Of a stretch of 30,465 nt of DNA, positions 1 to 7,418 are shown in pieces. How positions within the stretch are numbered: the stretch's first letter is position 1; the number at the start of each line of letters is the position of its first letter. The translations under genes and the position numbers were made by a program. The notes below the pieces were generated by a model. The model did not search any database. It was not told the DNA's origin and saw nothing but the letters and a program-made list of their open reading frames with translations. The stretch spans positions 1 through 30,465 of the forward strand of contig DAIDJT010000004.1 of the NCBI GenBank assembly GCA_027451265.1. The letters run 5' to 3'. Source of the DNA: Bacteroidales bacterium. GTDB lineage: Bacteria > Bacteroidota > Bacteroidia > Bacteroidales > VadinHA17.

Positions 1-34
1 TGGAAAGTTCTCTACCGGAGTCATGAAGTTCTGC

Positions 35-175
35 AGGTTATCATCTGGCCATGACAACCTTGCTGACAGGTGCAGTGGTGGAGGTAAATATTTGACAATG
101 ACAACCTGGCGGACAGGTGCAGCGGCGAAGGGTACATTTGAGAATGGTAACCTGGATGCCAGATGCATCAACGGC
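35..175. repeat. Degenerate ~47-bp direct repeats downstream of the GH3 gene
   Basis: The spacer after the GH3 stop codon shows no convincing gene. It holds two similar units at 51-80 and 98-127, both starting atgacaacct and containing gacaggtgcag, 47 bp apart. A weaker third copy lies near 143-174. The first unit is also half of an imperfect palindrome at 35-60, where aggttatcat faces atgacaacct across a 6-nt loop. The plus-strand open frame through here is antisense to GH3 and has no recognisable protein content. The function is unknown; it may be a decayed intergenic repeat element. Confidence 0.5.
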
Positions 176-222
176 GTCAGCTCACTGAATTATCTGCATC
201 ATTGCTGTCAATTCTGCCCCGG

Positions 223-2853
223 TTATTCCTTCACCGCAACTTCCCTGCCGGTAAGCCGGATGCGTGCGCTCAATACCTGCGGGCCAACACCATTCTTCTC
301 AGCTCCTGTTCCGGGCTGCCCACCGCCGACGCTCACAGTGAACCACCCTGGCTCAATTACCCTTGCATCCCTGTTGTTAATCATTGAAAACTGCTCAGGC
401 TTCAGGGTAAACTCCATCCTCCTGCTCTCGCCCGGTTTGAGGGTTACCCGGTCAAACCCCTCAAGCTGGCGAAGGGGTCTGGGTGTGGATGCCTTCTCAT
501 CAGTCAGGTAAAGCTGCACAACCTCGTCACCGGTAATTTTCCCGGTGTTTGTGACGGTAACTGCTACCTTTATCCCGCTTCCCGCTGCAGCTTTTGCCGG
601 CACCTCCAGGTCCGAATAGGAAAAAGTGGTGTAACTCAGTCCGTACCCGAACGGGTAGAGTGGCACGCCGGTGAAATACCGGTATGTGCGGTTGTCCATA
701 TCATATTCTTCGAACGGTGGCAATTGGTCAACTGACCTGTAGTAGGTCACAGGCAGGCGCCCGGCCGGGTTATAGTCACCGAAGATGACATCAGCAATTG
801 CATCACCGCCTTCCACACCGGGATAACCTGCCAGAAGCACGGCAGCGGCTTTCTCCTGTGCCTGCAATGAAGCAACGGGACTCCCGTTCATAAGCACCAC
901 TATGACCGGTTTGCCGGTGGCCAGCACCGCGGCAAGAAGCTCCTCCTGAATGGCAGGCAGGCTGAGACTGGTCCGGTCTCCCCCTGCGAACCCATCAACC
1001 TCTACCTTCATCTCCTCTCCCTCAAGGCGGGGAGAGAGGCCAAGTGCTACAATTACCACATCAGCCGAAGCAGCTGCCTCAACAGCCTGCTGAACCATAT
1101 TACCCCGCGGCATGCACCAGAGCAGCTTCATGTCTGCATCACCCCCATGGTTGCGGTAGAGCACCTCAACCCTGTATTTCTGACCTGCCGTGAACTCAAG
1201 CGGAACACCTCTGACATTAGCATGATGATCATTGTAGAACGAAAGAAGGGTATCACCTTCAAGAATAATTGTATAACCTGATGACCCCCATGTGCCGAGA
1301 AAATAGGTGCCGGTGACAGGGGGAACTATGTCTGCAACCCAGTGTACGCCAAAGTCATTAACCGGCATCAGGGGATGTGGTGAGTCATTGTCCCAGTAGA
1401 AATCTATCATGTCATCGGTGCGTGTGAAGAGAGGTTCGCCCACCATCTCCTGCGAGGTGAAGTAGGAGCCCCGGACACCCTGTTTGCCCTCGGGTGTGCG
1501 GAAGTATCTTGATGGAATAGGCACCAGATTGTGCATTCCCGGAGCAAGGTCACTTCCCTCCGCATATATCACCCTTGTGTCAGGCCTGAGCTTGGCCTGT
1601 ATCCCCTCAAGCAGGCTGACCGGATCCTTCGGTATACCATTATAGTTCCCTACCAGCACCTCATGGCTGGCCGCGTCCGGACCGATGACAGCAACCGTAC
1701 GGATATCCCTGCTCAGGGGCAGGATGCCGTTGCTGTTCTTAAGGAGAACGATCGATTCCTGTGCGGCCTTCCTGGCAAGTGACCGGTTATAGTCGGAACA
1801 GTTCGCCTGGTAAGGGATCTGCGAATATTCAACTATACTATCAGGGTCGAATATCCCGAGCCTGAACCGTGCCAGCATGACCCTTGCAGCTGCCCTGTCA
1901 ATGTCTTTTTCGGTAACCAGTCCCTTCCCCAATGCCTCCATCAGGTGCCCGTAGTCAACCCCGCACTCAAGGTCAGTCCCCGCTTTCAGAGCCATTGCAG
2001 CAGCTTCAGCCGGGCCCGCTGCATATCCCTGGAAAGTGTAAAAATCGGATACAGCCCAGCAGTCGGACACAATGTACCCGTCAAAACCCCATTCATTGCG
2101 GAGTATTCCGTAAAGTTCATCATTTGCGCATGCCGGCTGGCCCCTGAACTGGTTGTAGGCGCCCATCACCGAATAAACCTTCCCCTCTTTTACCAGTGTC
2201 CGGAAGGCAGGCAGGTAGGTCTCCCTCAGATCACGCTCACTGATAACCGCGTTAAACTTATGCCTTACCGGCTCCGGACCGGAATGAACGGCATAATGCT
2301 TCGCCGTAGCAATTGTCTTGAAATACTTCGGGTCTGACCCCTGCATCCCTTCAACGAACCTCAGTCCGAGACGGCCTGTCAGGTACGGATCCTCTCCGTA
2401 TGTCTCCTGCCCTCTTCCCCACCTCGGATCCCGGAAAATATTAATGTTGGGCGACCAGAACGTCAGCCCGTGGTAAATGCCGCGGTCACCCCTCCTGACA
2501 AACTCATGATGCTTGGCCCTGGCCTCGTCTGAAATGGCATTGGCAACATCGAGCATCAGATCCTCATCCCAGCTGTTCGCGAGGGTTATGGACTGGGGGA
2601 ATACCGTGGCATACCCGGCCCTGGCCACACCGTGCAGGGCCTCATTCCACCAGTTGTACTCTGGTATCCCCAGGCGCGGAATGGCCGGAGCAGTGTAAAG
2701 CAACTGTGACGCCTTTTCTTCAGTGGTCATTCTTGAGACAAGGTCATCAACCCGCTTCTCAAAAGGCAGGTTTGTATCAAGATAGGGATATTGCTGCGCA
2801 TAGGCTGAAAACATAACTGATGCAGCAAACAGGAAGACAATCGTTCTTTTCAT
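223..2853 (-). CDS. GH3 family beta-glycosidase with inserted PA14 domain (probable beta-xylosidase type)
   Basis: This is an exported glycoside hydrolase family 3 enzyme of 876 residues, starting with the Sec signal peptide MKRTIVFLFAASVMFSAYAQ. The N-terminal (beta/alpha)8 domain carries IPEYNWWNEALHGVA, typical of the GH3 beta-xylosidase/arabinofuranosidase branch, followed by the ATAKHYAVHSGPE block. The nucleophile motif VSDCWA places the catalytic Asp at residue 264. The second GH3 domain (about 385-735) is interrupted by a PA14-like beta-sandwich at about 460-580, a likely glycan-binding insert. A fibronectin III-like domain (about 760-840, with VTNTGKITGDEVVQLYL) closes the chain. It should remove non-reducing beta-linked sugars in the periplasm. 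Xylose is the best guess and glucose is possible. It is divergent from the plus-strand DUF5695 gene. Confidence 0.9.
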   Translation of the reverse strand: MKRTIVFLFAASVMFSAYAQQYPYLDTNLPFEKRVDDLVSRMTTEEKASQLLYTAPAIPRLGIPEYNWWNEALHGVARAGYATVFPQSITLANSWDEDLMLDVANAISDEARAKHHEFVRRGDRGIYHGLTFWSPNINIFRDPRWGRGQETYGEDPYLTGRLGLRFVEGMQGSDPKYFKTIATAKHYAVHSGPEPVRHKFNAVISERDLRETYLPAFRTLVKEGKVYSVMGAYNQFRGQPACANDELYGILRNEWGFDGYIVSDCWAVSDFYTFQGYAAGPAEAAAMALKAGTDLECGVDYGHLMEALGKGLVTEKDIDRAAARVMLARFRLGIFDPDSIVEYSQIPYQANCSDYNRSLARKAAQESIVLLKNSNGILPLSRDIRTVAVIGPDAASHEVLVGNYNGIPKDPVSLLEGIQAKLRPDTRVIYAEGSDLAPGMHNLVPIPSRYFRTPEGKQGVRGSYFTSQEMVGEPLFTRTDDMIDFYWDNDSPHPLMPVNDFGVHWVADIVPPVTGTYFLGTWGSSGYTIILEGDTLLSFYNDHHANVRGVPLEFTAGQKYRVEVLYRNHGGDADMKLLWCMPRGNMVQQAVEAAASADVVIVALGLSPRLEGEEMKVEVDGFAGGDRTSLSLPAIQEELLAAVLATGKPVIVVLMNGSPVASLQAQEKAAAVLLAGYPGVEGGDAIADVIFGDYNPAGRLPVTYYRSVDQLPPFEEYDMDNRTYRYFTGVPLYPFGYGLSYTTFSYSDLEVPAKAAAGSGIKVAVTVTNTGKITGDEVVQLYLTDEKASTPRPLRQLEGFDRVTLKPGESRRMEFTLKPEQFSMINNRDARVIEPGWFTVSVGGGQPGTGAEKNGVGPQVLSARIRLTGREVAVKE

Positions 2854-3023
2854 TTTTTTCCCGGGATATTATTCCGATAAAGATATTACATAGCAGGAAA
2901 ATTCCGGCACCGTTTTGCCTGCATGACTCAATATTGTATTGTAAAATTAGTGTATATTAGACACTTCAGGAGTGAATTTTTTACCTGATGAACTGACTAT
3001 TTAAATGAATAACCTGAAATAAT
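2854..3023. promoter_or_regulatory. Divergent intergenic region between GH3 and DUF5695 genes
   Basis: This 170-bp spacer is clearly more AT-rich than its surroundings. It separates two genes transcribed away from each other, so promoters for both should lie here. I could not find a clean match to the Bacteroidota -33 TTTG / -7 TAnnTTTG pattern on either strand. The AT-rich tract at about 2930-2962 is the likeliest place for the plus-strand promoter. The call rests on gene arrangement, not on a recognised motif. Confidence 0.35.
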
Positions 3024-5777
3024 ATGAAGATCAGAAGCATTGCACGGCCGGTTGCGGTCATGATGATTACTGCGGCAACGGTTATTCCGCTGAAAACGGA
3101 AGCACAGAGAAGGGGAGAAAGGCGTGACAGAACGCCTGTTCTCGGCCTTGAAAAAGGGACAAGGGAGTTTGAAACGGCTGACTTCAGACTCGGGGTACTG
3201 AATTCAACCCAGACTGTCGCCTTTCTCAGGACAAACGACAGTGAGGCATTCGACTTCACCCCAGGGGACAGGCTTCAGGAACGGTCATCAAACGGTTTTT
3301 ACCACCTTGGAGACCTGAATATAGGGTTGCGTACCGGCGATGGCGCCTGGGAATACTATTCCACTGCGCGGAAAAGAGGTGACATTGACAGACTGGAGCC
3401 CGGCAGGCCGGAAATCCTTTCGGTTGCTGATCTGTCGAATACACTGCCTGATTCGATCCCGCTGAAGGTTATAAGATACTGGGAAAAGGATGGAAAGAAT
3501 CTCGTTATGCGGTTTACCCTTACAAATACATCTGCGGTGCCAGTTGAGATTGGCGCGCTGGGAATGCCAATGGTTTTTAACAACAACTTCAATGGCAAAT
3601 CACTTGACCAGGCACATGCCGAAAGCGTCTTCTTCGATCCTTACATTGGGATGGATGCAGGTTATCTGCAGGTGGCCCATCTTCACGGGAAAGGCAAGGT
3701 TTTGGTGGCTGTGCCTTACGGGAAGACTCCTTTTGAAGCCTGGCGACCGCTGACGGATGATCCGCTCCCTTCGGGTTACACCTATGAAGGATTGCATGAG
3801 TGGATGGTACACAGCAAATCATATGCAGAAACAGCATGGAAAGAGGCTGAACAGTGGAACAATCCCACCTCGGCACTTCTGAAACCGGGCGAAACGGTCA
3901 GTTGCGGGGTGAAGTTCATCCTGGCCAATTCATTGCGTGACATTGAGACAGCACTTGCTGCCGCACAGAGACCGGTGACTGTCGGCATTCCCGGGTATGT
4001 TCTGCCCTCTGATGTAAAGGCTAAACTCTTCCTCAGATATGGCATGGCTGTCAGGGAGATAAAATCTGAGCCGGCAGGCGCCCTGGAGATCAGGGATGCC
4101 GGAACCAACGGCAAGGGATGGAGAGCATATGACCTGACAGGCAAAAAATGGGGAAGGGCGCGCCTGACCGTCACCTATGATGACGGGCTCACCCAGACAA
4201 TAAACTATAAGGTCATCGAGCCGGAGAGCAAAGTGGTGACCGCCTATGGCAATTTCCTCACAACCGAGCAGTGGTTTGATGATGAGAATGATCCGTTTGG
4301 CAGGGCCCCGTCAGTGATCACCTATGACTACGAAAAGCGTGAACAGGTGAAACAGGACAGGCGCGTATGGGTTGCGGGGCTGAGCGATGAGGCCGGCGCC
4401 GGCAGCTGGCTCGGAGCAATCATGAAACAGCTCATAATGCCTGACCCGGAGGAGGTCAAAAAGATGGAAGACTTTGTCAACCAGACGCTCTGGGGTGGCA
4501 TCCAGTACAATGAGGGTGATCTCAGGTACGGAGTGAAGAAGAGCCTGTTCTACTATGAGCCGCAGTCAATGCCTGATGGCACCTATGACAAGGAGATCAG
4601 GTGGGCTCCCGATGGCAACTTCCCCTCATGGAACACGAAGGAAACCAATTCCGTGGGCAGGTCATACAACTACCCGCATGTGGCTGCTGCACACTGGGTC
4701 ATGTACAGGCTGGCACGCAACTACAGCGGGCTGGTGACACAGCAGGAGTGGCAGTGGTATCTTGAGAATGCCTTCCAGACCACGATGGCAATGATAAAGT
4801 TTGCGCCTCACTATGCGCAGTTCGGGCAGATGGAGGGAACGGTCTTCATCCTCATCCTCAATGACCTGAAGTCAGAAGGGATGACGAAAATGGCCGCCGA
4901 CCTTGAGGCTGCGATGAAATCACGCGTTGACGTGTGGATGAAGCTGGAGTACCCGTTCGGCAGCGAGATGCCCTGGGACTCCACCGGGCAGGAGGAGGTC
5001 TACATGTGGGCCAAATACTTCGGACTGGATGACAAGGCACTGGTGACCCTCAACGCAATTCTTGCCTATATGCCCACCGTGCCTCACTGGGCTTACAACG
5101 GCAACGCACGCCGCTTCTGGGATTTCCTGTTTGCAGGAAAGCTCTCCCGCTTCGAGCGGATGATACACCACTACGGCTCGGCGCTGAACTCCATCCCGGT
5201 GCTTAACAGCTACCGCGAAAACCCGTCAGACCTGTATCTTCTGAGAGTAGGCTACGGCGGAGTGTTGGGAGCCATTTCCAACATCACACAGGATGGCTTT
5301 GCTCCGGCAGCATTCCATTCATTCCCGCAAACACTTAAGAACGATGGCATTACGGGCGACTATGGCACCGGGTTCCTGGGCTATGCAATCAACAGCTCCA
5401 CATACCTGGTCAACAGTGATGAGTTCGGCTGGCTCTCCTTTGGCGGGAACAGCAGCATGAAGGGCAAATGGGTCACGGTTGACCTCACAACGGCTGCCAG
5501 GTCAAGGGTCTACCTTGCCCCTGCCGGCCTATGGCTGACACTTGATGCCGGCCGGTTCAGCAGTGTATCGTATAATACAGCCACCGGAGCTGTAAAAATG
5601 GTTATTGAGAAGGGTGAGCCTTGGGCACCCGAGGCTCTTCTTCGCGTCAGCAATCCATCACGGGAAGGCAACACGGCAAAATATGACACCGGAAAACTGA
5701 AATCAAACAGCAGGGGTGCCTTCGTGATTCCTGCCGGCAGGAAGGCTGCCGTGGTGACCCTGAAGAGAGCCGGATGA
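3024..5777 (+). CDS. DUF5695-like exported protein, candidate glycan-active enzyme (copy A)
   Basis: This is a 917-residue exported protein whose signal peptide ends near LKTEAQ. The N-terminal half (about 45-350) looks like a large beta-sandwich (FETADFRLGVLNSTQTVAFL, MRFTLTNTSAVPVEIGALGMPM). The C-terminal half (about 370-830) is rich in aromatic helices, such as YNYPHVAAAHWVMYRLARNY near residue 548, and looks like an (alpha/alpha)6 toroid. A short beta domain ends it (EFGWLSFGGN near 800). This architecture suggests a glycosidase or lyase, but no activity is known to me for DUF5695, and the family name is from memory. A divergent paralogue sits in the minus-strand operon at 13988-16801. 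The gene leads a plus-strand set with the Gfo/Idh and DUF1080 genes. Its last codons are the first unit of a 39-bp tandem repeat that continues past the TGA stop. Confidence 0.75.
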   Translation: MKIRSIARPVAVMMITAATVIPLKTEAQRRGERRDRTPVLGLEKGTREFETADFRLGVLNSTQTVAFLRTNDSEAFDFTPGDRLQERSSNGFYHLGDLNIGLRTGDGAWEYYSTARKRGDIDRLEPGRPEILSVADLSNTLPDSIPLKVIRYWEKDGKNLVMRFTLTNTSAVPVEIGALGMPMVFNNNFNGKSLDQAHAESVFFDPYIGMDAGYLQVAHLHGKGKVLVAVPYGKTPFEAWRPLTDDPLPSGYTYEGLHEWMVHSKSYAETAWKEAEQWNNPTSALLKPGETVSCGVKFILANSLRDIETALAAAQRPVTVGIPGYVLPSDVKAKLFLRYGMAVREIKSEPAGALEIRDAGTNGKGWRAYDLTGKKWGRARLTVTYDDGLTQTINYKVIEPESKVVTAYGNFLTTEQWFDDENDPFGRAPSVITYDYEKREQVKQDRRVWVAGLSDEAGAGSWLGAIMKQLIMPDPEEVKKMEDFVNQTLWGGIQYNEGDLRYGVKKSLFYYEPQSMPDGTYDKEIRWAPDGNFPSWNTKETNSVGRSYNYPHVAAAHWVMYRLARNYSGLVTQQEWQWYLENAFQTTMAMIKFAPHYAQFGQMEGTVFILILNDLKSEGMTKMAADLEAAMKSRVDVWMKLEYPFGSEMPWDSTGQEEVYMWAKYFGLDDKALVTLNAILAYMPTVPHWAYNGNARRFWDFLFAGKLSRFERMIHHYGSALNSIPVLNSYRENPSDLYLLRVGYGGVLGAISNITQDGFAPAAFHSFPQTLKNDGITGDYGTGFLGYAINSSTYLVNSDEFGWLSFGGNSSMKGKWVTVDLTTAARSRVYLAPAGLWLTLDAGRFSSVSYNTATGAVKMVIEKGEPWAPEALLRVSNPSREGNTAKYDTGKLKSNSRGAFVIPAGRKAAVVTLKRAG

Positions 5778-5847
5778 CTGAAGGCTGCCGTGATAACCCG
5801 AAAGAGACCATGCGGGCAGAAGGCTGCCGTGGTGACCCTGAAGAGAG
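5742..5847 (+). repeat. 39-bp tandem repeat spanning the stop codon of the DUF5695 gene
   Basis: Three units start at 5742, 5781 and 5820, exactly 39 bp (13 codons) apart. The conserved core is 28 bp, beginning aaggctgccgtg. Units 1 and 3 are identical over all 28 bp; unit 2 differs at about five positions. Unit 1 is coding and gives the protein's end (KAAVVTLKRAG, then TGA at 5775-5777). Reading in the same frame beyond the TGA stays open through units 2 and 3 to a TAA at 5862-5864. This looks like an in-frame expansion of the gene's 3' end. Confidence 0.85.
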
Positions 5848-5887
5848 TGGGCTGGCATACATAAAGCCCATGGTCTTCAGAGAACCA

Positions 5888-5986
5888 GGTTGCATTCCGG
5901 TCCGGTGAGACTGTCCCGCTTCTGCCTGCCAACCTTTGGGTTGCATTACGGCATGACGAGATAGTCCCGCTTCTGATTGCCAACCA
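5888..5986. repeat. 51-bp direct duplication in the intergenic region
   Basis: Two units start at 5888 and 5939 with a 51-bp offset. Both begin ggttgcatt, share tcccgcttctg in the middle (5914-5924 and 5965-5975), and end with tgccaacc. Because each unit begins ggttg and ends caacc, each could fold into a weak hairpin. No gene is evident here. Together with the 39-bp set, most of the 277-bp spacer between the DUF5695 and Gfo/Idh genes is repeat-derived. Confidence 0.7.
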
Positions 5987-6003
5987 TTGATCTGAATTAT
6001 TAC

Positions 6004-6042
6004 CTTTGGGAACAGGCCCGGCTTTTTGCCGGGCTCCCAAAG
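6004..6042 (+). promoter_or_regulatory. Long inverted repeat in the leader just upstream of the Gfo/Idh start
   Basis: The arm ctttggga (6004-6011) pairs with tcccaaag (6035-6042), and gcccggc (6016-6022) pairs with gccgggc (6028-6034). The loop is ttttt, with a 4-nt bulge (acag) on the 5' side, giving 15 base pairs in all. No T-run follows on either strand, so it is not a standard terminator. It ends 12 nt before the ATG at 6055. It could be an mRNA-stabilising or translation-modulating leader hairpin; the role is inferred. Confidence 0.55.
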
Positions 6043-6054
6043 AAAAATCAGATC

Positions 6055-7401
6055 ATGAGCAACAGAAGAGATTTTGTCAGAAACAGCCTCCTCGCCTCTG
6101 CCGGAATAGCAGGTCTGGGACAGGTGACATCACTATACGGCGCCACCGGAAGAAGGGTGAGCCCCTCCGATAAAATACGGGTGGCATTGATCGGCGGCCG
6201 TAACATGGGCTGGTCAGACCTGGAGACATTCCTGAAATTTCCTCAGGCAGAGTGTGTCTCCATTTGCGATATCGATAACGAATGGCTTTACAAAAGGGTT
6301 GCCGATACTGAAAAGATTTCAGGGAGGCGGCCGTCCCAGATTGTGAAGGACTGGCGAAGGGTCATGGACAACCCGGATGTGGATGCTGTAATCATTGCAA
6401 CCCCCGATCACTGGCATTGTCTGCAGGCCATCGCCGCCATGGAGGCCGGCAAGGATGTCTACTGCGAAAAACCACTTGCCAACTCAATAGCCGAATGTGA
6501 TGCCATGGTCAGTGCCGCCCGGAAACACAAGCGCGTGGTACAGACGGGCCAGTGGCAGCGGAGTGACCCTCACTGGCAGGATGCCGTTGCGTTCATTCAC
6601 TCGGGCAAACTGGGGCGGATCAGGACTGTAAAGGTCTGGGCATACATGATCTGGAAGAAGACCCTTCCGGTGCAGCCTGACGGGCCGGTACCGCCGGGAG
6701 TGGACTATGAGATGTGGCTCGGACCGGCAAGGCACAGGCCCTTCAATCCGAACCGGTTCCACTATAACTTCCGATATTTCTGGGATTACGCCGGAGGGCT
6801 GATGTCAGACTGGGGAGTCCATCTCCTTGACTATGCCCTGCTTGGAATGAAAGCAGACCTGCCAAAGGCAGTATATACAGCCGGAGGCAAATTCGCCTAC
6901 CCTGGTGACGCTATGGAAACGCCTGACACCCTGCTGGCATCATATGTCTACGATGACTTCACCATAAGCTGGGATCATGCCTGCGGCATAAAAGACGGCC
7001 CCTACGGGCGTGAGCACGGCCTGGCATTCATCGGCGAGAACGGCACTCTCGTGCTTGACCGCAACGGCTGGGAGGTTATCCCGGAGGTCGACTCGGCACC
7101 GCGCATGGAAGCACTGCCTCTTCAGAAGAAGTCGGAACAGGTGGAGGGTCAGGCTGTAGCAGGTGGCGGTCTCGCTTCCCATGTCGCCAACTTCCTTGAC
7201 TGCATGACAACCCGCAAACTGCCAAACGCCGATGTTGAAATAGGTGCCCGGGTAGCCAAAATGACTCACCTGGCGAATGTTTCATGCAGGCTGGGTAAAC
7301 CACTCACATGGGACAATGCTGCAAATAAGTTCGGTGAGGATGACGCAAACGCGCTAATAAAGCCATATTCCAACGAACCATGGATTTTCCCAAAGTATTA
7401 A
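6055..7401 (+). CDS. Tat-exported Gfo/Idh/MocA family oxidoreductase
   Basis: This is a 448-residue NAD(P)-dependent oxidoreductase. I chose the ATG at 6055 over an in-frame ATG at 5977 because MSNRRDFVRNSLLASAG is a classic twin-arginine signal (RRDFV then a hydrophobic stretch). The upstream extension would run through a repeat and a hairpin. The Rossmann domain begins at VALIGGRNMGW, a variant of the usual glycine motif. The family hallmark CEKP gives Glu138-Lys139-Pro140. In the C-terminal domain, MSDWGVHLLD provides the D252-x3-H256 pattern typical of the active site. Tat export fits a folded, cofactor-loaded periplasmic enzyme. Its stop lies 17 bp before a DUF1080 gene, suggesting the two act in sequence: this enzyme would oxidise a sugar hydroxyl, likely at C3, to a ketone. 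The substrate is unknown. Confidence 0.88.
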   Translation: MSNRRDFVRNSLLASAGIAGLGQVTSLYGATGRRVSPSDKIRVALIGGRNMGWSDLETFLKFPQAECVSICDIDNEWLYKRVADTEKISGRRPSQIVKDWRRVMDNPDVDAVIIATPDHWHCLQAIAAMEAGKDVYCEKPLANSIAECDAMVSAARKHKRVVQTGQWQRSDPHWQDAVAFIHSGKLGRIRTVKVWAYMIWKKTLPVQPDGPVPPGVDYEMWLGPARHRPFNPNRFHYNFRYFWDYAGGLMSDWGVHLLDYALLGMKADLPKAVYTAGGKFAYPGDAMETPDTLLASYVYDDFTISWDHACGIKDGPYGREHGLAFIGENGTLVLDRNGWEVIPEVDSAPRMEALPLQKKSEQVEGQAVAGGGLASHVANFLDCMTTRKLPNADVEIGARVAKMTHLANVSCRLGKPLTWDNAANKFGEDDANALIKPYSNEPWIFPKY

Positions 7402-7418
7402 CCTTATAGCATCACGAA

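Noticed and set aside
23..511. Plus-strand open frame of 162 codons at the left edge
   Set aside because: It runs antisense through the GH3 C-terminus and through the repeat region, with low-complexity composition and no recognisable domain.
5775..5864. Stop-codon readthrough or recoded TGA as an established feature
   Set aside because: No selenocysteine element or recoding signal is visible, and the GH127 and first SusD genes in this window end with TGA; kept only as a testable idea under the repeat finding.
5742..5986. Possible CRISPR array because of evenly spaced repeats
   Set aside because: There are only three units, the first is coding, the spacing sequence is about 11 nt and no cas genes are nearby.
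5510..6040. Minus-strand frame of 176 codons with repeated LFRVTTAAF-like segments
   Set aside because: The apparent protein repeat is the reverse reading of the 39-bp tandem repeat and of the DUF5695 3' end; there is no signal, start context or family match.
6004..6042. Intrinsic terminator between DUF5695 and Gfo/Idh
   Set aside because: The stem is strong, but neither strand has a T-run after it and it lies too close to the next start codon.
5977..6054. Upstream ATG extending the Gfo/Idh protein by 26 residues
   Set aside because: The extension crosses a repeat unit and a hairpin and would bury the twin-arginine signal; the ATG at 6055 starts a proper Tat signal.
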